From: Pontibacter lucknowensis
Lineage (GTDB): Bacteria; Bacteroidota; Bacteroidia; Cytophagales; Hymenobacteraceae
NCBI RefSeq assembly: GCF_900156415.1
Contig: NZ_FTNM01000001.1
Location: 1,116,001-1,180,000 of the forward strand
Direction of reading: 5' to 3'
Length of the DNA stretch: 64,000 bases
Part shown: in pieces, positions 18,030 to 27,552 of the stretch
How the letters are laid out: the number at the start of each line of letters is the position of its first letter
How positions within the stretch are numbered: the first letter of the stretch is position 1
The notes under the pieces: generated by a model
Told to the model about the DNA's origin: nothing
The model's database searches: none
What the model saw: the letters and a program-made list of their open reading frames with translations, nothing else
Made by a program: the position numbers and the translations under genes

Positions 18030-18746
18030 CTACCGTATCACACGCTTGCCGGAGCGGTCAGCCATCAGGGCGATCATATCCAGCGAAACAGGCTTTAGGT
18101 AAGCTGTGTTGAGCACCGTCTGGTCTTCAAACGTGATCAGGTATTCTCCCTCCGTGCCCATGTAGTGAATGCTTTCAATGGCGGCGTGCGGGTAAGTGCG
18201 TTCCTGATTGAGCAGGTTGGTCACCTGCACCTGGTTTTCGTCCACATTCACATGCCAGCGCATGGCAAACCAAAGCACAACCAGCGAGAAACCCAGCATG
18301 ACACCAAACAGGATGCTGTAGAGGCGGATGGAACGAAGTCCCTCCTGCTGGCGCAGGTACTGCTTGTAGAGGTCATAGTCCTGGTTGAGCAGCGTGCTTT
18401 GTGAGAGTCGGAGCGGTAGCAGCGCTACGGTGAGGCCTAACAGCAGGCCTGGCGCAAAGAAGGCTTTGAAGTTAGGTGTCATCACGAACATCTGCTCAGA
18501 AGACAGGTGCAGAATGCTGGAGAGCATGGCCAGTGCCCCTGAGAAGAAAACGGACAGCACCGAAGCGAATACAAAGTAGGCCAAAGTTAACTGCCACTCC
18601 TTCTTTTGCAGGTAGCGGGACTCGTCAGCACTTAATTTAGCCTGCTGCCCTGCCGGTGACAGCCGACGTAGCGCATAACGGAGCACAGGTAGCAATATGG
18701 CTACAGCTATGAAACTCAACAGCAGGCTTTTCAGAATATCTATCAT
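18030..18746 (-). CDS. Uncharacterised membrane protein, 238 aa
   Basis: An integral membrane protein with an N-terminal helix (about residues 3-25), two helices around 52-75 and 95-112, and another around 145-165, followed by a soluble C-terminal domain of about 70 residues (VNVDENQVQVTNLLNQERTYPHAAIESIHYMG...) that has a PH-like, beta-rich look. I recognise no family. It is divergent from the histidine kinase gene, whose promoter lies in the shared upstream region, but nothing shows that they act together. The start ATG at 18746 gives a sensible hydrophobic N-terminus. Confidence 0.68.
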   Translation of the reverse strand: MIDILKSLLLSFIAVAILLPVLRYALRRLSPAGQQAKLSADESRYLQKKEWQLTLAYFVFASVLSVFFSGALAMLSSILHLSSEQMFVMTPNFKAFFAPGLLLGLTVALLPLRLSQSTLLNQDYDLYKQYLRQQEGLRSIRLYSILFGVMLGFSLVVLWFAMRWHVNVDENQVQVTNLLNQERTYPHAAIESIHYMGTEGEYLITFEDQTVLNTAYLKPVSLDMIALMADRSGKRVIR

Positions 18747-18894
18747 GGTAAAAAGGTGTTTGGCGTAAAATTAACACGCAATACCCAATTTACGGCAGAA
18801 AAACAGCAGTATCCACTTAATAAGTGATAGTTTGGTCGTAAAGGAATGACATGGCATGACTTAAGCAGCGGTCGGATAATAAGCCCCTAAAATG

Positions 18895-18926
18895 TTGCAG
18901 AAGATGCAATATTTTAGTTATTTTTG
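18895..18926 (+). promoter_or_regulatory. Bacteroidetes-type promoter of the histidine kinase gene
   Basis: TTG at 18895-18897 and TATTTTTG (TAnnTTTG) at 18919-18926, separated by 21 bp, as expected for the -33/-7 promoter of this phylum. Transcription would start near 18933, giving a leader of about 80 nt. Confidence 0.65.
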
Positions 18927-18956
18927 ATGACCTAAACATTGAACTAAGTGCTTCTG

Positions 18957-18991
18957 CCGGCCGTTGTTTTGCGCAAGGCCGGTGTTTTTTT
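18957..18991 (+). terminator. Terminator-like hairpin in the leader of the histidine kinase gene
   Basis: CCGGCC (18957-18962) pairs with GGCCGG (18977-18982), extended by TTG/CAA inside, and is followed by a run of seven T. It lies after the proposed transcription start and 22 bp before the ATG at 19013, so it looks like an attenuator rather than the end of a gene: no plus-strand gene precedes it. Confidence 0.6.
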
Positions 18992-19012
18992 GAATAGCCT
19001 GTTCATTTATCT

Positions 19013-21949
19013 ATGAAACTTTCCAATCTCGTAGCGTTTGTCAGGGAGTATCTGATCGCGATCTCATCTTTTCTGCTTATTTTTTTACTCACGCTTTTTA
19101 TTTATTCTGAGACGAAAAAAAAGGCACTGGAGCGCAACGAGAAACTCTTTGAATTGAAAGCTACCCAGGCCACTCAGGCGTTGGAATTGCGCATGCGTGA
19201 CTATATGCAGATCCTGGTGGGTGCCAAGGCTCTTTTTGTGGCCTCCGACACAGTGACCCGCGAAGACTGGGAGCAGTACTACAGCACACTCAAGCTTGAA
19301 GAAAACTACCCCGGCATTCAGGGAATAGGCTATGCCCATTTTGTAAAGCCCAATGAGCTGCCTGCTCATGTTTCCCGCCTTCGTAATGAAGGCTTTAAAG
19401 ACTTTGCCATTCGTCCGGTAGGCCAGCGGCCTATCTACACTTCCATTATTTACCTGGAACCCCTTGATACGCGTAATCAGCGTGCCATTGGCTTCGATAT
19501 GTTTAGTGACTCAGTGAGGCGCTCGGCTATGCAAATGGCCCGCGACACCCGCAAGCCTGCCATGTCGGGCAAGGTGAGGCTGGTGCAGGAGACAGGCGTG
19601 GATGAGCAATCTGGGTTTCTGATTTACCTGCCCATCTACCAGAACAATGCCGAGCCCGAGGCTATAAAGGAGCGGCAGCGGCTGATCGAGGGTTTTGTGT
19701 ACAGCCCTTTCCGGGCCAAAGACCTGATGATGGCCATCTGGGGGAGCAACTTTAATGACCTGGATATTGAGGTATACGATGGCAATAACTTAGGGGAGAA
19801 TGACGTGCTTTACAGCACAGGCGAGGAGCTGTATTTTCATGCAAATAAAAAGCGTGAGCTTGACATGCTCAGCACACTGAGTATAGGCAATCATACCTGG
19901 CGCGTGTATTGCTCTGCCAAGCCGTCGTTTGTGCGCTCTGCCGATACGGAGCTGCCTTACTTTATTTTGCTGGGCGGTACGATCATCAGTTTGCTCATGT
20001 TCTTCATTATATGGTCGCTCATCAACACACGCCGTTCCAACAGCCTTAAGCAGACTATTACCGACAATGCTACTGCCGCGCTGTTTATCATCGACTCAAA
20101 CGGCAACTGTACTTTCATGAACCCGGCCGCTGAGGAAATGACCGGCTACGATTTTAAGGAGGTGCAAAACAGATCGTTGCATAAGATGGTGCATCATAGC
20201 AGGCCAGACGGCTCACATTACCCAGCAGCTGAGTGCCCGCTTCGTAACGCCCTCCACAACCGAAAGCTGAAGCAGGTATACGACGAAGTGTTTATCCGGA
20301 AGGATGGAAGTTTCTTTGATGTGTCTTGCTCGGTGCATCCGATTGAGGACGGAAGCAGGGATGCTTATGCCATTATTGAAGTACGTGACATCACAGAAGA
20401 GAAAAGAGCCCAGCAAGCTATTATCGAGAGCGAGGCCCGCTTCCGCACCATGGCCGACAATGCCCCGGTAATGATCAGCATACTGGATATCTGGAAGCAG
20501 AGTGTGTATGTGAACAAGCAGTGGCTCGACTTTACAGGCCGCACCTTCGAAGACAGTATAAACTTCGGTTGGCAGCAGGTAATTCACCCGCAGGATGTTG
20601 CTGCATTTGAGGAGCAGTATAACCAGGCGCAGGCTTCGGAGGCCGGTTTCAGAGCTGAGGTCCGCATGCGCCGTTATGACGGTCAGTACCGCTGGATGGT
20701 AGCGACCTGCACGCCTCGCTTTGGTGCCGATGGCGACTTCCTGGGATATATCAGCTCAACCATCGACATCACCGATATAAAAGAAGCGGACCGCAAGGTG
20801 AAGCAGAATGCAGAGCTTCTGCAAAAGCTATTCGTTGAAGTACCTGCGCTGGTGGGGCTGGTACGGGCTTCAGACAAGCAATATCTGTTAGCCAACCCGC
20901 TTTACCGCAAGCTCTTCGGTAACCGCTTATTAGTAGGCAAAACGCTGCGTGAAGCCCATGCAGAGCTGGCATACCAGGGTATACTGGAAGAAATAGACCA
21001 GGTATTCAGTACCGGCACCCATTACGTGGGCAAGGAAGTGCCGCTTATTATTGACCGGCATAACGACGGCAAACTTACCCAGAGCTACTTCAACATGGTG
21101 ATACAGCCGCTCATGGACGCCAAAGGCAAGCCAGAGGCAGTGCTCATTTTCGCGGTGGAGGTAACGGAACTGGTTAAGGCCCGCACGAAACTGGTATCGA
21201 CAAATGAGGAGCTGAGCCTCAAAAACATGGAGCTGCTGCGCACCAACAATGACCTGGATAACTTTGTCTATACTGCCTCGCATGACTTGAAGTCTCCTAT
21301 CGCTAACATGGAAGGACTATCGAACATGCTGCGAGATATACTGGAAGGCAAGCTGGAGAGCGAAGACAAGCAGTTGCTGGATATGCTGGCTGAGGCGATC
21401 GACAAGCTAAAGCGCACAATTACCGACCTGGCTGAAATCACCAAAGTGCAGAAAGGCCTACACGCCAAAGTAGAGCCGCTGTCGTTTGAGCAAGTGCTAC
21501 AGGACGTGATGCTGGATATTGACAGCCTGATAAAGGAATCCAATGCGAAGGTAGAGGTTGATTTTCAGATGAAAGATCTGCTCTATGCCCGTAAAAACCT
21601 GCGAAGCATCATTTACAACCTGATGTCGAATGCGATAAAATACCGCAAGGCCAAGGTTACTCCGGAGGTGCGCATCAGCACATACCTGGAGGATGGTTAT
21701 GTAGTACTGCAGGTGCAGGATAATGGACTAGGCATCAAAAAAGGCCAGGAGCACAAGCTGTTCGATATGTTTAAGCGCCTGCACAACCATGTGGAGGGTA
21801 CGGGTATAGGTCTGTATATTGTGAAGCGCATCATCGAAAACAACGGTGGTCGCATAGAAGTAGAAAGTGAGCTAGGCCAGGGTACTACCTTCCGGGTATA
21901 CTTTAAGCAGGTGCCGGTGCAAGCGCCCTTGCAGTCACAGCAGGTATAG
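19013..21949 (+). CDS. Hybrid-sensor-type histidine kinase (CHASE-PAS-PAS-PAS-HATPase)
   Basis: A 978-residue membrane sensor kinase. TM1 is at about residues 15-33, then an extracytoplasmic CHASE domain (about 45-290, with the characteristic YPGIQGIGYAHFV), TM2 at about 312-335, three PAS domains (about 345-460, 475-595, 610-725), and a kinase core: phospho-acceptor His757 in TASHDLKSP, N-box NLMSNAIKYRK, G1 DNGLGI and G2 GTGIGLYIVKRI. It autophosphorylates on His after sensing a small ligand outside the cell. No receiver domain is attached and no response regulator gene is adjacent, so its partner is elsewhere. Its own promoter and a terminator-like leader lie upstream. The last codons and the stop are formed by CAGGTATAG. 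radA follows 64 bp downstream. Confidence 0.92.
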   Translation: MKLSNLVAFVREYLIAISSFLLIFLLTLFIYSETKKKALERNEKLFELKATQATQALELRMRDYMQILVGAKALFVASDTVTREDWEQYYSTLKLEENYPGIQGIGYAHFVKPNELPAHVSRLRNEGFKDFAIRPVGQRPIYTSIIYLEPLDTRNQRAIGFDMFSDSVRRSAMQMARDTRKPAMSGKVRLVQETGVDEQSGFLIYLPIYQNNAEPEAIKERQRLIEGFVYSPFRAKDLMMAIWGSNFNDLDIEVYDGNNLGENDVLYSTGEELYFHANKKRELDMLSTLSIGNHTWRVYCSAKPSFVRSADTELPYFILLGGTIISLLMFFIIWSLINTRRSNSLKQTITDNATAALFIIDSNGNCTFMNPAAEEMTGYDFKEVQNRSLHKMVHHSRPDGSHYPAAECPLRNALHNRKLKQVYDEVFIRKDGSFFDVSCSVHPIEDGSRDAYAIIEVRDITEEKRAQQAIIESEARFRTMADNAPVMISILDIWKQSVYVNKQWLDFTGRTFEDSINFGWQQVIHPQDVAAFEEQYNQAQASEAGFRAEVRMRRYDGQYRWMVATCTPRFGADGDFLGYISSTIDITDIKEADRKVKQNAELLQKLFVEVPALVGLVRASDKQYLLANPLYRKLFGNRLLVGKTLREAHAELAYQGILEEIDQVFSTGTHYVGKEVPLIIDRHNDGKLTQSYFNMVIQPLMDAKGKPEAVLIFAVEVTELVKARTKLVSTNEELSLKNMELLRTNNDLDNFVYTASHDLKSPIANMEGLSNMLRDILEGKLESEDKQLLDMLAEAIDKLKRTITDLAEITKVQKGLHAKVEPLSFEQVLQDVMLDIDSLIKESNAKVEVDFQMKDLLYARKNLRSIIYNLMSNAIKYRKAKVTPEVRISTYLEDGYVVLQVQDNGLGIKKGQEHKLFDMFKRLHNHVEGTGIGLYIVKRIIENNGGRIEVESELGQGTTFRVYFKQVPVQAPLQSQQV

Positions 21950-22013
21950 CTTTCAGAATCATTTTAAGAACAAGCCAGCTCTGAGCAAAAGGGCTGCATA
22001 GGTATAAAGCGGA

Positions 22014-23399
22014 ATGGCTAAGATTAAAACTTCATATTTCTGCCAGAACTGCGGGGCGCAGTCGGCCAAGTGGATCGGCAAATGCCCTGCCTGTGGCGAG
22101 TGGAACACCTACGTGGAGGAAGTGGTGCAGCGTGAAGAACTTACCCCTTCCAGTGTCTGGAAAGTGGGCAATACCAGCAGCTCGGCGCAGGTGGCCAATA
22201 AGCCCAAGCCAATTGCTGACATCAGCTACCAGGAGCAGCAGCGTATCCAGACGGTGGACCAGGAACTGAACCGGGTACTGGGCGGCGGCATTGTGCCGGG
22301 CTCTATGGTACTTATAGGCGGCGAGCCAGGTATAGGCAAGTCTACGCTGATGTTGCAGATCGCCCTGAGTCTGACGGGGCTGCGAGTGCTTTATGTAAGC
22401 GGTGAGGAAAGCGAACACCAGATCAAAATGCGGGCTGAGCGCCTCAATGCACAGACCTCTGACTGCTTTATCCTGACCGAAACAGGCACGCAGAACATTT
22501 TTAAGCAAATAGAGCAATTGCGTCCGCAAGTACTCATCATTGACTCCATCCAGACGCTGCACTCCTCATTTATAGAGGCCGGGGCCGGCAGTGTGAGTCA
22601 GGTACGCGAGTGCACGGCTGAGCTGCTCAAGTTCGCCAAAGAAAGCGGCACACCGGTCTTTCTGATCGGCCACATCACCAAAGAAGGCAACCTGGCAGGG
22701 CCAAAGATACTGGAGCACATGGTAGACACCGTGCTGACGTTTGAAGGCGACCGTCATATGACCTACCGTATCCTGCGCACCTCCAAAAACCGCTTCGGCT
22801 CTACCTCGGAGTTGGGAATCTACGAAATGCTGGGCACAGGCCTGCGCGAAGTGAGCAACCCATCCGAGATCCTGATCTCGCAGCGGGAGGATGCTTTCAG
22901 CGGCATCGCCATTGGTGCCACGCTGGAAGGTAACCGACCGTTACTGATTGAGGTGCAGAGCCTCGTAACGCCTGCCACCTACGGTACGCCGCAACGCACC
23001 AGCACCGGTTTTGATGGCAAGCGCCTTAACATGCTACTGGCTGTGTTGGAGAAGCGCGGTGGGTATAGACTGGGTACGCAGGACGTATTCTTAAACATAG
23101 CCGGAGGTCTTAAAGTAGAGGATCCGGCACTTGACCTGGCCGTGTGCGCCTCCATCCTCTCCTCTTTCGAAGACATCGCCATACCTAGCACTTCATGTTT
23201 TGCAGCGGAAGTAGGCCTAGGTGGTGAAGTAAGAGCTGTCAACCGCATTGAGAACCGCATCACAGAAGCAGAAAAGCTTGGCTTCCGGGACATTTACATC
23301 TCCAAATACAACAAGAAGGGAGTGGATCTGAGCAAATTCTCTATCAACGTGCATGCTTTTGGACGATTAGAAGAAGTGTTCGCTTCACTCTTCGGTTAG
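22014..23399 (+). CDS. radA: DNA repair protein RadA (Sms)
   Basis: A 461-residue RadA/Sms, a RecA-like, DnaB-like helicase that drives branch migration in recombinational repair and in natural transformation. It has the N-terminal C4 zinc finger (YFCQNCGAQSAKWIGKCPAC), a Walker A motif GGEPGIGKST near residue 103, the RadA-specific KNRFGS motif near 257, and the C-terminal Lon-protease-like domain. Length is normal. The Gly-Ile of Walker A is written with an AGGTATA copy (GCCAGGTATAGGC). It lies 64 bp after the histidine kinase gene, and read-through from it is plausible; no separate promoter was identified. Confidence 0.96.
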   Translation: MAKIKTSYFCQNCGAQSAKWIGKCPACGEWNTYVEEVVQREELTPSSVWKVGNTSSSAQVANKPKPIADISYQEQQRIQTVDQELNRVLGGGIVPGSMVLIGGEPGIGKSTLMLQIALSLTGLRVLYVSGEESEHQIKMRAERLNAQTSDCFILTETGTQNIFKQIEQLRPQVLIIDSIQTLHSSFIEAGAGSVSQVRECTAELLKFAKESGTPVFLIGHITKEGNLAGPKILEHMVDTVLTFEGDRHMTYRILRTSKNRFGSTSELGIYEMLGTGLREVSNPSEILISQREDAFSGIAIGATLEGNRPLLIEVQSLVTPATYGTPQRTSTGFDGKRLNMLLAVLEKRGGYRLGTQDVFLNIAGGLKVEDPALDLAVCASILSSFEDIAIPSTSCFAAEVGLGGEVRAVNRIENRITEAEKLGFRDIYISKYNKKGVDLSKFSINVHAFGRLEEVFASLFG

Positions 23400-23593
23400 A
23401 ATTGTGCTTTAAACAGGAAGTAGTTCTATCTTTCGTATAATTTCAAGGGCAGTATTGGGAATTGGAATTTTAATCTATAAAATTAATGTTCAGTGCGTTA
23501 ACTGGAATTTTCGGGCCATGAACGGCAAGCCGAAAATAGAAGCAAGTTGGACTGAAAATTAGATTTTATAAGACACCTCTACCCGCTGTACCT

Positions 23594-25009
23594 ATGAAAC
23601 GTATGCTTATACTGTTGCTGGCATGTATGCTGGCAACCCATTCCTTGTTGGCTCAAGGTACCGTTACGATTACGGGCAAAGTTCAAAAAGGCCAGGAGGA
23701 TGATATCTTCATCGCCTCTCTCCCATCTTTATTATTTCCGGAAGAACAGCGCACGTTTGCTGAAATCAATAATGGGCGTTTCAGGCTTGAGCTGCCTGTT
23801 GGCAAGCCCCTTACAGTAGAACTGGTATACGGCAACGAATCAGCTCCGCTATACCTGGAGCCGGGCTTTGAGCTACAGGTAACGTTTACTGCCGGCAAAA
23901 TGCTCAAAACGCTGAAATACAGCGGACAGGGTGCGAACGAAAACAACTACCTGACCCTGCATGCCTATCGTTTCGATGAAGAGGAGGACTACCAGACCCT
24001 GCCCGACAATGTAAAGCTATCAGAGATAGAGTTTCTGCAGTTTCTGGATTATCGTAAAGAAGATCAGCTGGCCATTTTTGAGAAGAAAATATCAGCGAAG
24101 CCAGTAAGCGAGTATTTCAGGCAACTCATACTGGCTGAGATTGACTACAGCTACGCCAATGACCGCCTTACCTTTTTTAATATGCGCGAGCTGATGAGGC
24201 TGCCGGTACAGCTTAGTCCTTCTACAAGCTACTTCGACTTCCTGCAGGAACTGGACATGGAGCAGCCGGCGAATCTGGAGGCCATCAGTTTTCCAGCCTT
24301 TCTGCGCAATTACATTAAGTTTATAGGAGAGCAAGCCCAGCTGGAAGCGGGCGACATACATTATTATAAAAAGGCATACGAGCAGGTAAGCCATACCTTA
24401 CAGGGGCAGGCGCGGGTAATGGCGCAGGCATATCTTATACGTCAGTCGCTGCAGCAGGGCAATGTGCTGCATGTGCCTGCCATGCTGCAGGACTTCCGCC
24501 AACACATAGCTGTGGCTGATGTGTACGCCACATTGTTGCAGCAGTACGAAAGCCACCCGGGCTTAGGTATAGGCAGTGCGGCTCCAGGCTTTAGCCTGCA
24601 GGACATAAACGGGCAGTTGGTGTCGCTCAGCGATTTTAAAGGAAAGATTGTATACCTGAGCTTTTGGCGTACTGATTGCGGTCTGTGCATGGTAGAGCAA
24701 CCGCATGCGCAGGAACTGGCCCGGAAGCTGCAGCCTCATGATGTAGTGCTCATCAACATTGGGGTGGATGATAATGAGCAGGCCTGGCGCAATGTAGTGC
24801 AGTCGAGAGGCTTTGGAGGGGTACAGCTATACCTGCGGGGCCAAGGCAATGATCTGGCCCGTCAGTATGGCCTCAAAGATGTGCCGGCTTACTTCCTGAT
24901 AGACGAGGACGGCACGATCCTGAGCACAAAGCCCCGTCGCCCCATAGACCGTGAAGCCGAAAAGGAAATCCTGCAGCATGTCATGAGTAACAGAGCCTCC
25001 CGCAGGTAA
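23594..25009 (+). CDS. TlpA-like thioredoxin-fold protein
   Basis: A 471-residue exported protein: signal peptide (cleavage near LLAQG, residue 21), an N-terminal beta-sandwich as in DUF4369-containing proteins (about 22-110), a helical middle (about 120-310), and a C-terminal thioredoxin domain of the AhpC/TSA-TlpA type (about 320-460). The active site is WRTDCGLC instead of the usual WCxxC, so both cysteines are kept with the pair Gly-Leu between them. Such proteins act as periplasmic thiol-disulfide reductases. Redox direction and partners are not readable. It ends just before a good terminator at 25031. Confidence 0.84.
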   Translation: MKRMLILLLACMLATHSLLAQGTVTITGKVQKGQEDDIFIASLPSLLFPEEQRTFAEINNGRFRLELPVGKPLTVELVYGNESAPLYLEPGFELQVTFTAGKMLKTLKYSGQGANENNYLTLHAYRFDEEEDYQTLPDNVKLSEIEFLQFLDYRKEDQLAIFEKKISAKPVSEYFRQLILAEIDYSYANDRLTFFNMRELMRLPVQLSPSTSYFDFLQELDMEQPANLEAISFPAFLRNYIKFIGEQAQLEAGDIHYYKKAYEQVSHTLQGQARVMAQAYLIRQSLQQGNVLHVPAMLQDFRQHIAVADVYATLLQQYESHPGLGIGSAAPGFSLQDINGQLVSLSDFKGKIVYLSFWRTDCGLCMVEQPHAQELARKLQPHDVVLINIGVDDNEQAWRNVVQSRGFGGVQLYLRGQGNDLARQYGLKDVPAYFLIDEDGTILSTKPRRPIDREAEKEILQHVMSNRASRR

Positions 25010-25030
25010 TAGCTATACCTGACTACATAC

Positions 25031-25070
25031 AACGCCGCCTATGTTCACAAGCATGGGCGGCGTTCTTTTT
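25031..25070 (+). terminator. Intrinsic terminator after the TlpA-like gene
   Basis: AACGCCGCC (25031-25039) pairs with GGCGGCGTT (25056-25064), followed by CTTTTT. Confidence 0.82.
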
Positions 25071-25214
25071 AGGTCCATTGCCTCCGTTTCTGAAGGCATC
25101 AATAACCGTGTATTTGTTTAGTGCGTAATTAAAGCCTAACCCCTTTATGCAAGGGGGTGATAGAAAGGAATTGATTGTTTGAGATATCCTTATTCATTTA
25201 ACAGCTAGAAAAAT

Positions 25215-26402
25215 ATGGCATTAATCAACAAAAGTGACATTGAGAAGCTTCTCAATGTTCAGAACAACACGAAAGACGCACTTTGCATCTCTATCTACAT
25301 ACCTACGCACCGAGCTGGCCACGAGACACTGAACGGTCAGGACCACACACTGTTCAAAAACAAACTGAAAGAAGCCCGCGCACTACTGGCAAGGCACGAT
25401 GTGGCCGATGCTGAAATTGACGCCTACATGAAGCCCGCCGAAGAACTGCTGAATGACACCGGTTTCTGGCGTCATCAGTCTGAAGGCCTGGCTGTGTTTA
25501 TCACCAAAGGCTTCTCGGCGCACTATACCCTGCCAATCACGATGCCGGATGTGGTGTACGTGCTCGACCAGTTCTACTTCACGCCTATGCTCCCGATCCT
25601 GAGCCAGAACGGTCGCTTCTTCATCCTGTCGCTCTACCGTGAGCGCATCGGATTCTACGAGGCTACAATCGACCGCATCCGCCAGATCGATATCAGTGCA
25701 TTTGCGCCAGAGAGCATGAATGAAGCTCTGAAGTTCACGATTAAAGGTAACGATCAGGATTTCCATCACTCCACTACGACCGTGAACGGATCGAACATCG
25801 TGCATGGCGCCGGTGCTGTAAAAGGCGACGATGAGCATGACGAAGTGCGTGAGTTTATACATGAGATCGATAATAGCCTGCAGGAAATTCTGCACAACGC
25901 TACAGAGCCACTGGTGCTGGCAGGTGTGGACCACTACTGCGCCCTGTTCCGCAAGTACAGCAAGTACAAGCACATCGTACCGCAGAACATTAACCTGAAT
26001 GAAACAGCTGCGGGTATGAGTCCGCAGACCATACACGAGAAGGCGCTGGATGTGATGAAACCGCTGATGCAGCAGAGCCACACCGACTCACTGAGCCGCT
26101 ACGAAAACGTGGCCGGAACCGGCGTAACCTCTGAGGACATTGCCACTGTGGCTGCCGAGGCCGTGCATGGCCGTGTAGACACGCTGTTCATAGCGCCAAG
26201 CAGCCCGGTGTGGGGACGCTACGATGCCAAGAGCGCCGTGGCAGAGGTGCACAAAGACTACCAGCGCGGCGACGACGACCTGATCAACCTGGCAGCTATC
26301 AAGACGCTGGCGCAGGGTGGCAAGGTATACGTAAGCAGCTACAACGGCCTGTCAGAGGCAGGCGATGATAATGGTAGCGTAAAAGCGCTCTTCCGTTACT
26401 AA
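25215..26402 (+). CDS. Bacterial eRF1-like protein (baeRF family)
   Basis: A 395-residue protein resembling the bacterial archaeo-eukaryotic release-factor (baeRF) families, which share the fold of eRF1/Pelota. Support: the opening CISIYIPTHRAGHETLNGQD followed by a KNKLKEA helix, a central beta region, and a C-terminal part (DTLFIAPSSPVWG ... AIKTLAQGGKVYVSS) with the look of an L7Ae-like domain. No GGQ tripeptide is present; the stretch HGAGAVKGDDEHDE near residue 200 is Gly-rich and charged. Their biochemical role is not settled; proposals include ribosome rescue or hibernation. It is bounded by terminators at 25031 and 26448, so it is monocistronic. The family is recalled from sequence pattern and not searched. 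Confidence 0.66.
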   Translation: MALINKSDIEKLLNVQNNTKDALCISIYIPTHRAGHETLNGQDHTLFKNKLKEARALLARHDVADAEIDAYMKPAEELLNDTGFWRHQSEGLAVFITKGFSAHYTLPITMPDVVYVLDQFYFTPMLPILSQNGRFFILSLYRERIGFYEATIDRIRQIDISAFAPESMNEALKFTIKGNDQDFHHSTTTVNGSNIVHGAGAVKGDDEHDEVREFIHEIDNSLQEILHNATEPLVLAGVDHYCALFRKYSKYKHIVPQNINLNETAAGMSPQTIHEKALDVMKPLMQQSHTDSLSRYENVAGTGVTSEDIATVAAEAVHGRVDTLFIAPSSPVWGRYDAKSAVAEVHKDYQRGDDDLINLAAIKTLAQGGKVYVSSYNGLSEAGDDNGSVKALFRY

Positions 26403-26447
26403 GCGAACCTTATTTTTGGCCGTTAGCGCCATAAAGTATAATTTAGT

Positions 26448-26477
26448 GGGGCAGCCTTTGTGGGCTGCCCTTTCTTT
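26448..26477 (+). terminator. Intrinsic terminator after the baeRF gene
   Basis: GGGCAGCC (26448-26455) pairs with GGCTGCCC (26463-26470), followed by TTTCTTTT, 45 bp after the stop codon. It ends 14 bp before the next start codon. Confidence 0.85.
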
Positions 26478-26490
26478 TGCATACCTATAC

Positions 26491-27513
26491 ATGAAGCTGC
26501 ACCTCTCTGATAAGCTCAATTTCCTGTCGAAACTAACGCCACTGCGTGTGCTAAACGCCCTGCAGGTGGCAGGCAGCTACTGGTATGCGAGGACTTCGCG
26601 CAAAGCCGTGCACTGGGGTGATCCGCTCAGCATCTCGTTTGAGCCGACCACTTCCTGCAACCTGCGTTGCCCCGAGTGCCCGAGTGGGCTCCGCTCATTC
26701 ACCAGGCCCACGGGTATGCTGCAGGCCGATCTGTTCAAAGAGACCATCGACCAGTTGCATAAGCGCCTGTTATACCTGATCTTTTACTTTCAGGGAGAGC
26801 CCTACCTGCACAAACAGTTTCTGGAGCTTGTTAAATACGCATCTGATAAAGGCATCTATACCGCCACATCTACCAACGCCCATTTCCTAGATAGCGACAC
26901 AGCCCGCAAAACTGTGGAGTCAGGACTGGACCGCCTGATCGTGTCCATAGACGGCACCACACAGGATACTTATGCCGCCTACCGTGTGGGAGGCAAACTC
27001 GATAAGGTGCTGGAAGGAACTAGGCAGGTCGTGAAGTGGAAAAAAGAACTGAAGTCACGCACACCGCATATCATGTTCCAGTTCCTGGTGGTGCGGCCCA
27101 ATGAGCACCAGATTTCGGAGGTGCAGGCGCTGGCCGACGAACTCGGCGTGGACGAAGTCGTATTTAAGACGGCGCAGATCTACGATTATGGGCAGGGCTC
27201 GCCGCTTATACCTACCATCGACTATTACTCCAGGTATAGGAATAACGGTGACGGCAGTTACTCCATCAAAAACAAGTTGCTGAACCAGTGCTGGAAGATG
27301 TGGCACTCCTGTGTCATCACCTGGGATGGGTTGGTAGTACCCTGCTGCTTCGATAAGGACGCTGAGTACCGCATGGGAGACGTGAAAGCGCAAAGTTTCC
27401 GGCAGGTATGGCGCAGCCCGGGGTATAACCAATTCCGGAGATCGCTGTTACAGTCACGGGAAGAAATAGAAATGTGCCGCAACTGCACCGAGGGCACACG
27501 GGTATGGGCCTAA
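26491..27513 (+). CDS. Radical SAM/SPASM domain protein
   Basis: A 340-residue radical SAM enzyme. The [4Fe-4S]-SAM motif CNLRCPEC (CxxxCxxC) lies near residues 54-61; the barrel continues with FQGEPYL and SIDGTTQDTY. The C-terminus has a SPASM-type set of cysteines (CWKMWHSC, VPCCF, CRNC) for auxiliary clusters. Members modify peptides, sugars or other small molecules; none of the usual peptide substrates lies next door. A longer frame begins at 26416, but it would run through the baeRF terminator, so the ATG at 26491 is chosen. Substrate unknown; the family is clear. Confidence 0.86.
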   Translation: MKLHLSDKLNFLSKLTPLRVLNALQVAGSYWYARTSRKAVHWGDPLSISFEPTTSCNLRCPECPSGLRSFTRPTGMLQADLFKETIDQLHKRLLYLIFYFQGEPYLHKQFLELVKYASDKGIYTATSTNAHFLDSDTARKTVESGLDRLIVSIDGTTQDTYAAYRVGGKLDKVLEGTRQVVKWKKELKSRTPHIMFQFLVVRPNEHQISEVQALADELGVDEVVFKTAQIYDYGQGSPLIPTIDYYSRYRNNGDGSYSIKNKLLNQCWKMWHSCVITWDGLVVPCCFDKDAEYRMGDVKAQSFRQVWRSPGYNQFRRSLLQSREEIEMCRNCTEGTRVWA

Positions 27514-27552
27514 GCTGTACCTGACGATCATGTAGAACATTAAATACCGTAT

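Noticed and set aside
25383..26081. 232-codon minus-strand frame over the baeRF gene
   Set aside because: Antisense shadow, no domain, no promoter.
26416..26490. Earlier start of the radical SAM gene
   Set aside because: It would run through an intrinsic terminator hairpin; the ATG at 26491 follows right after it.
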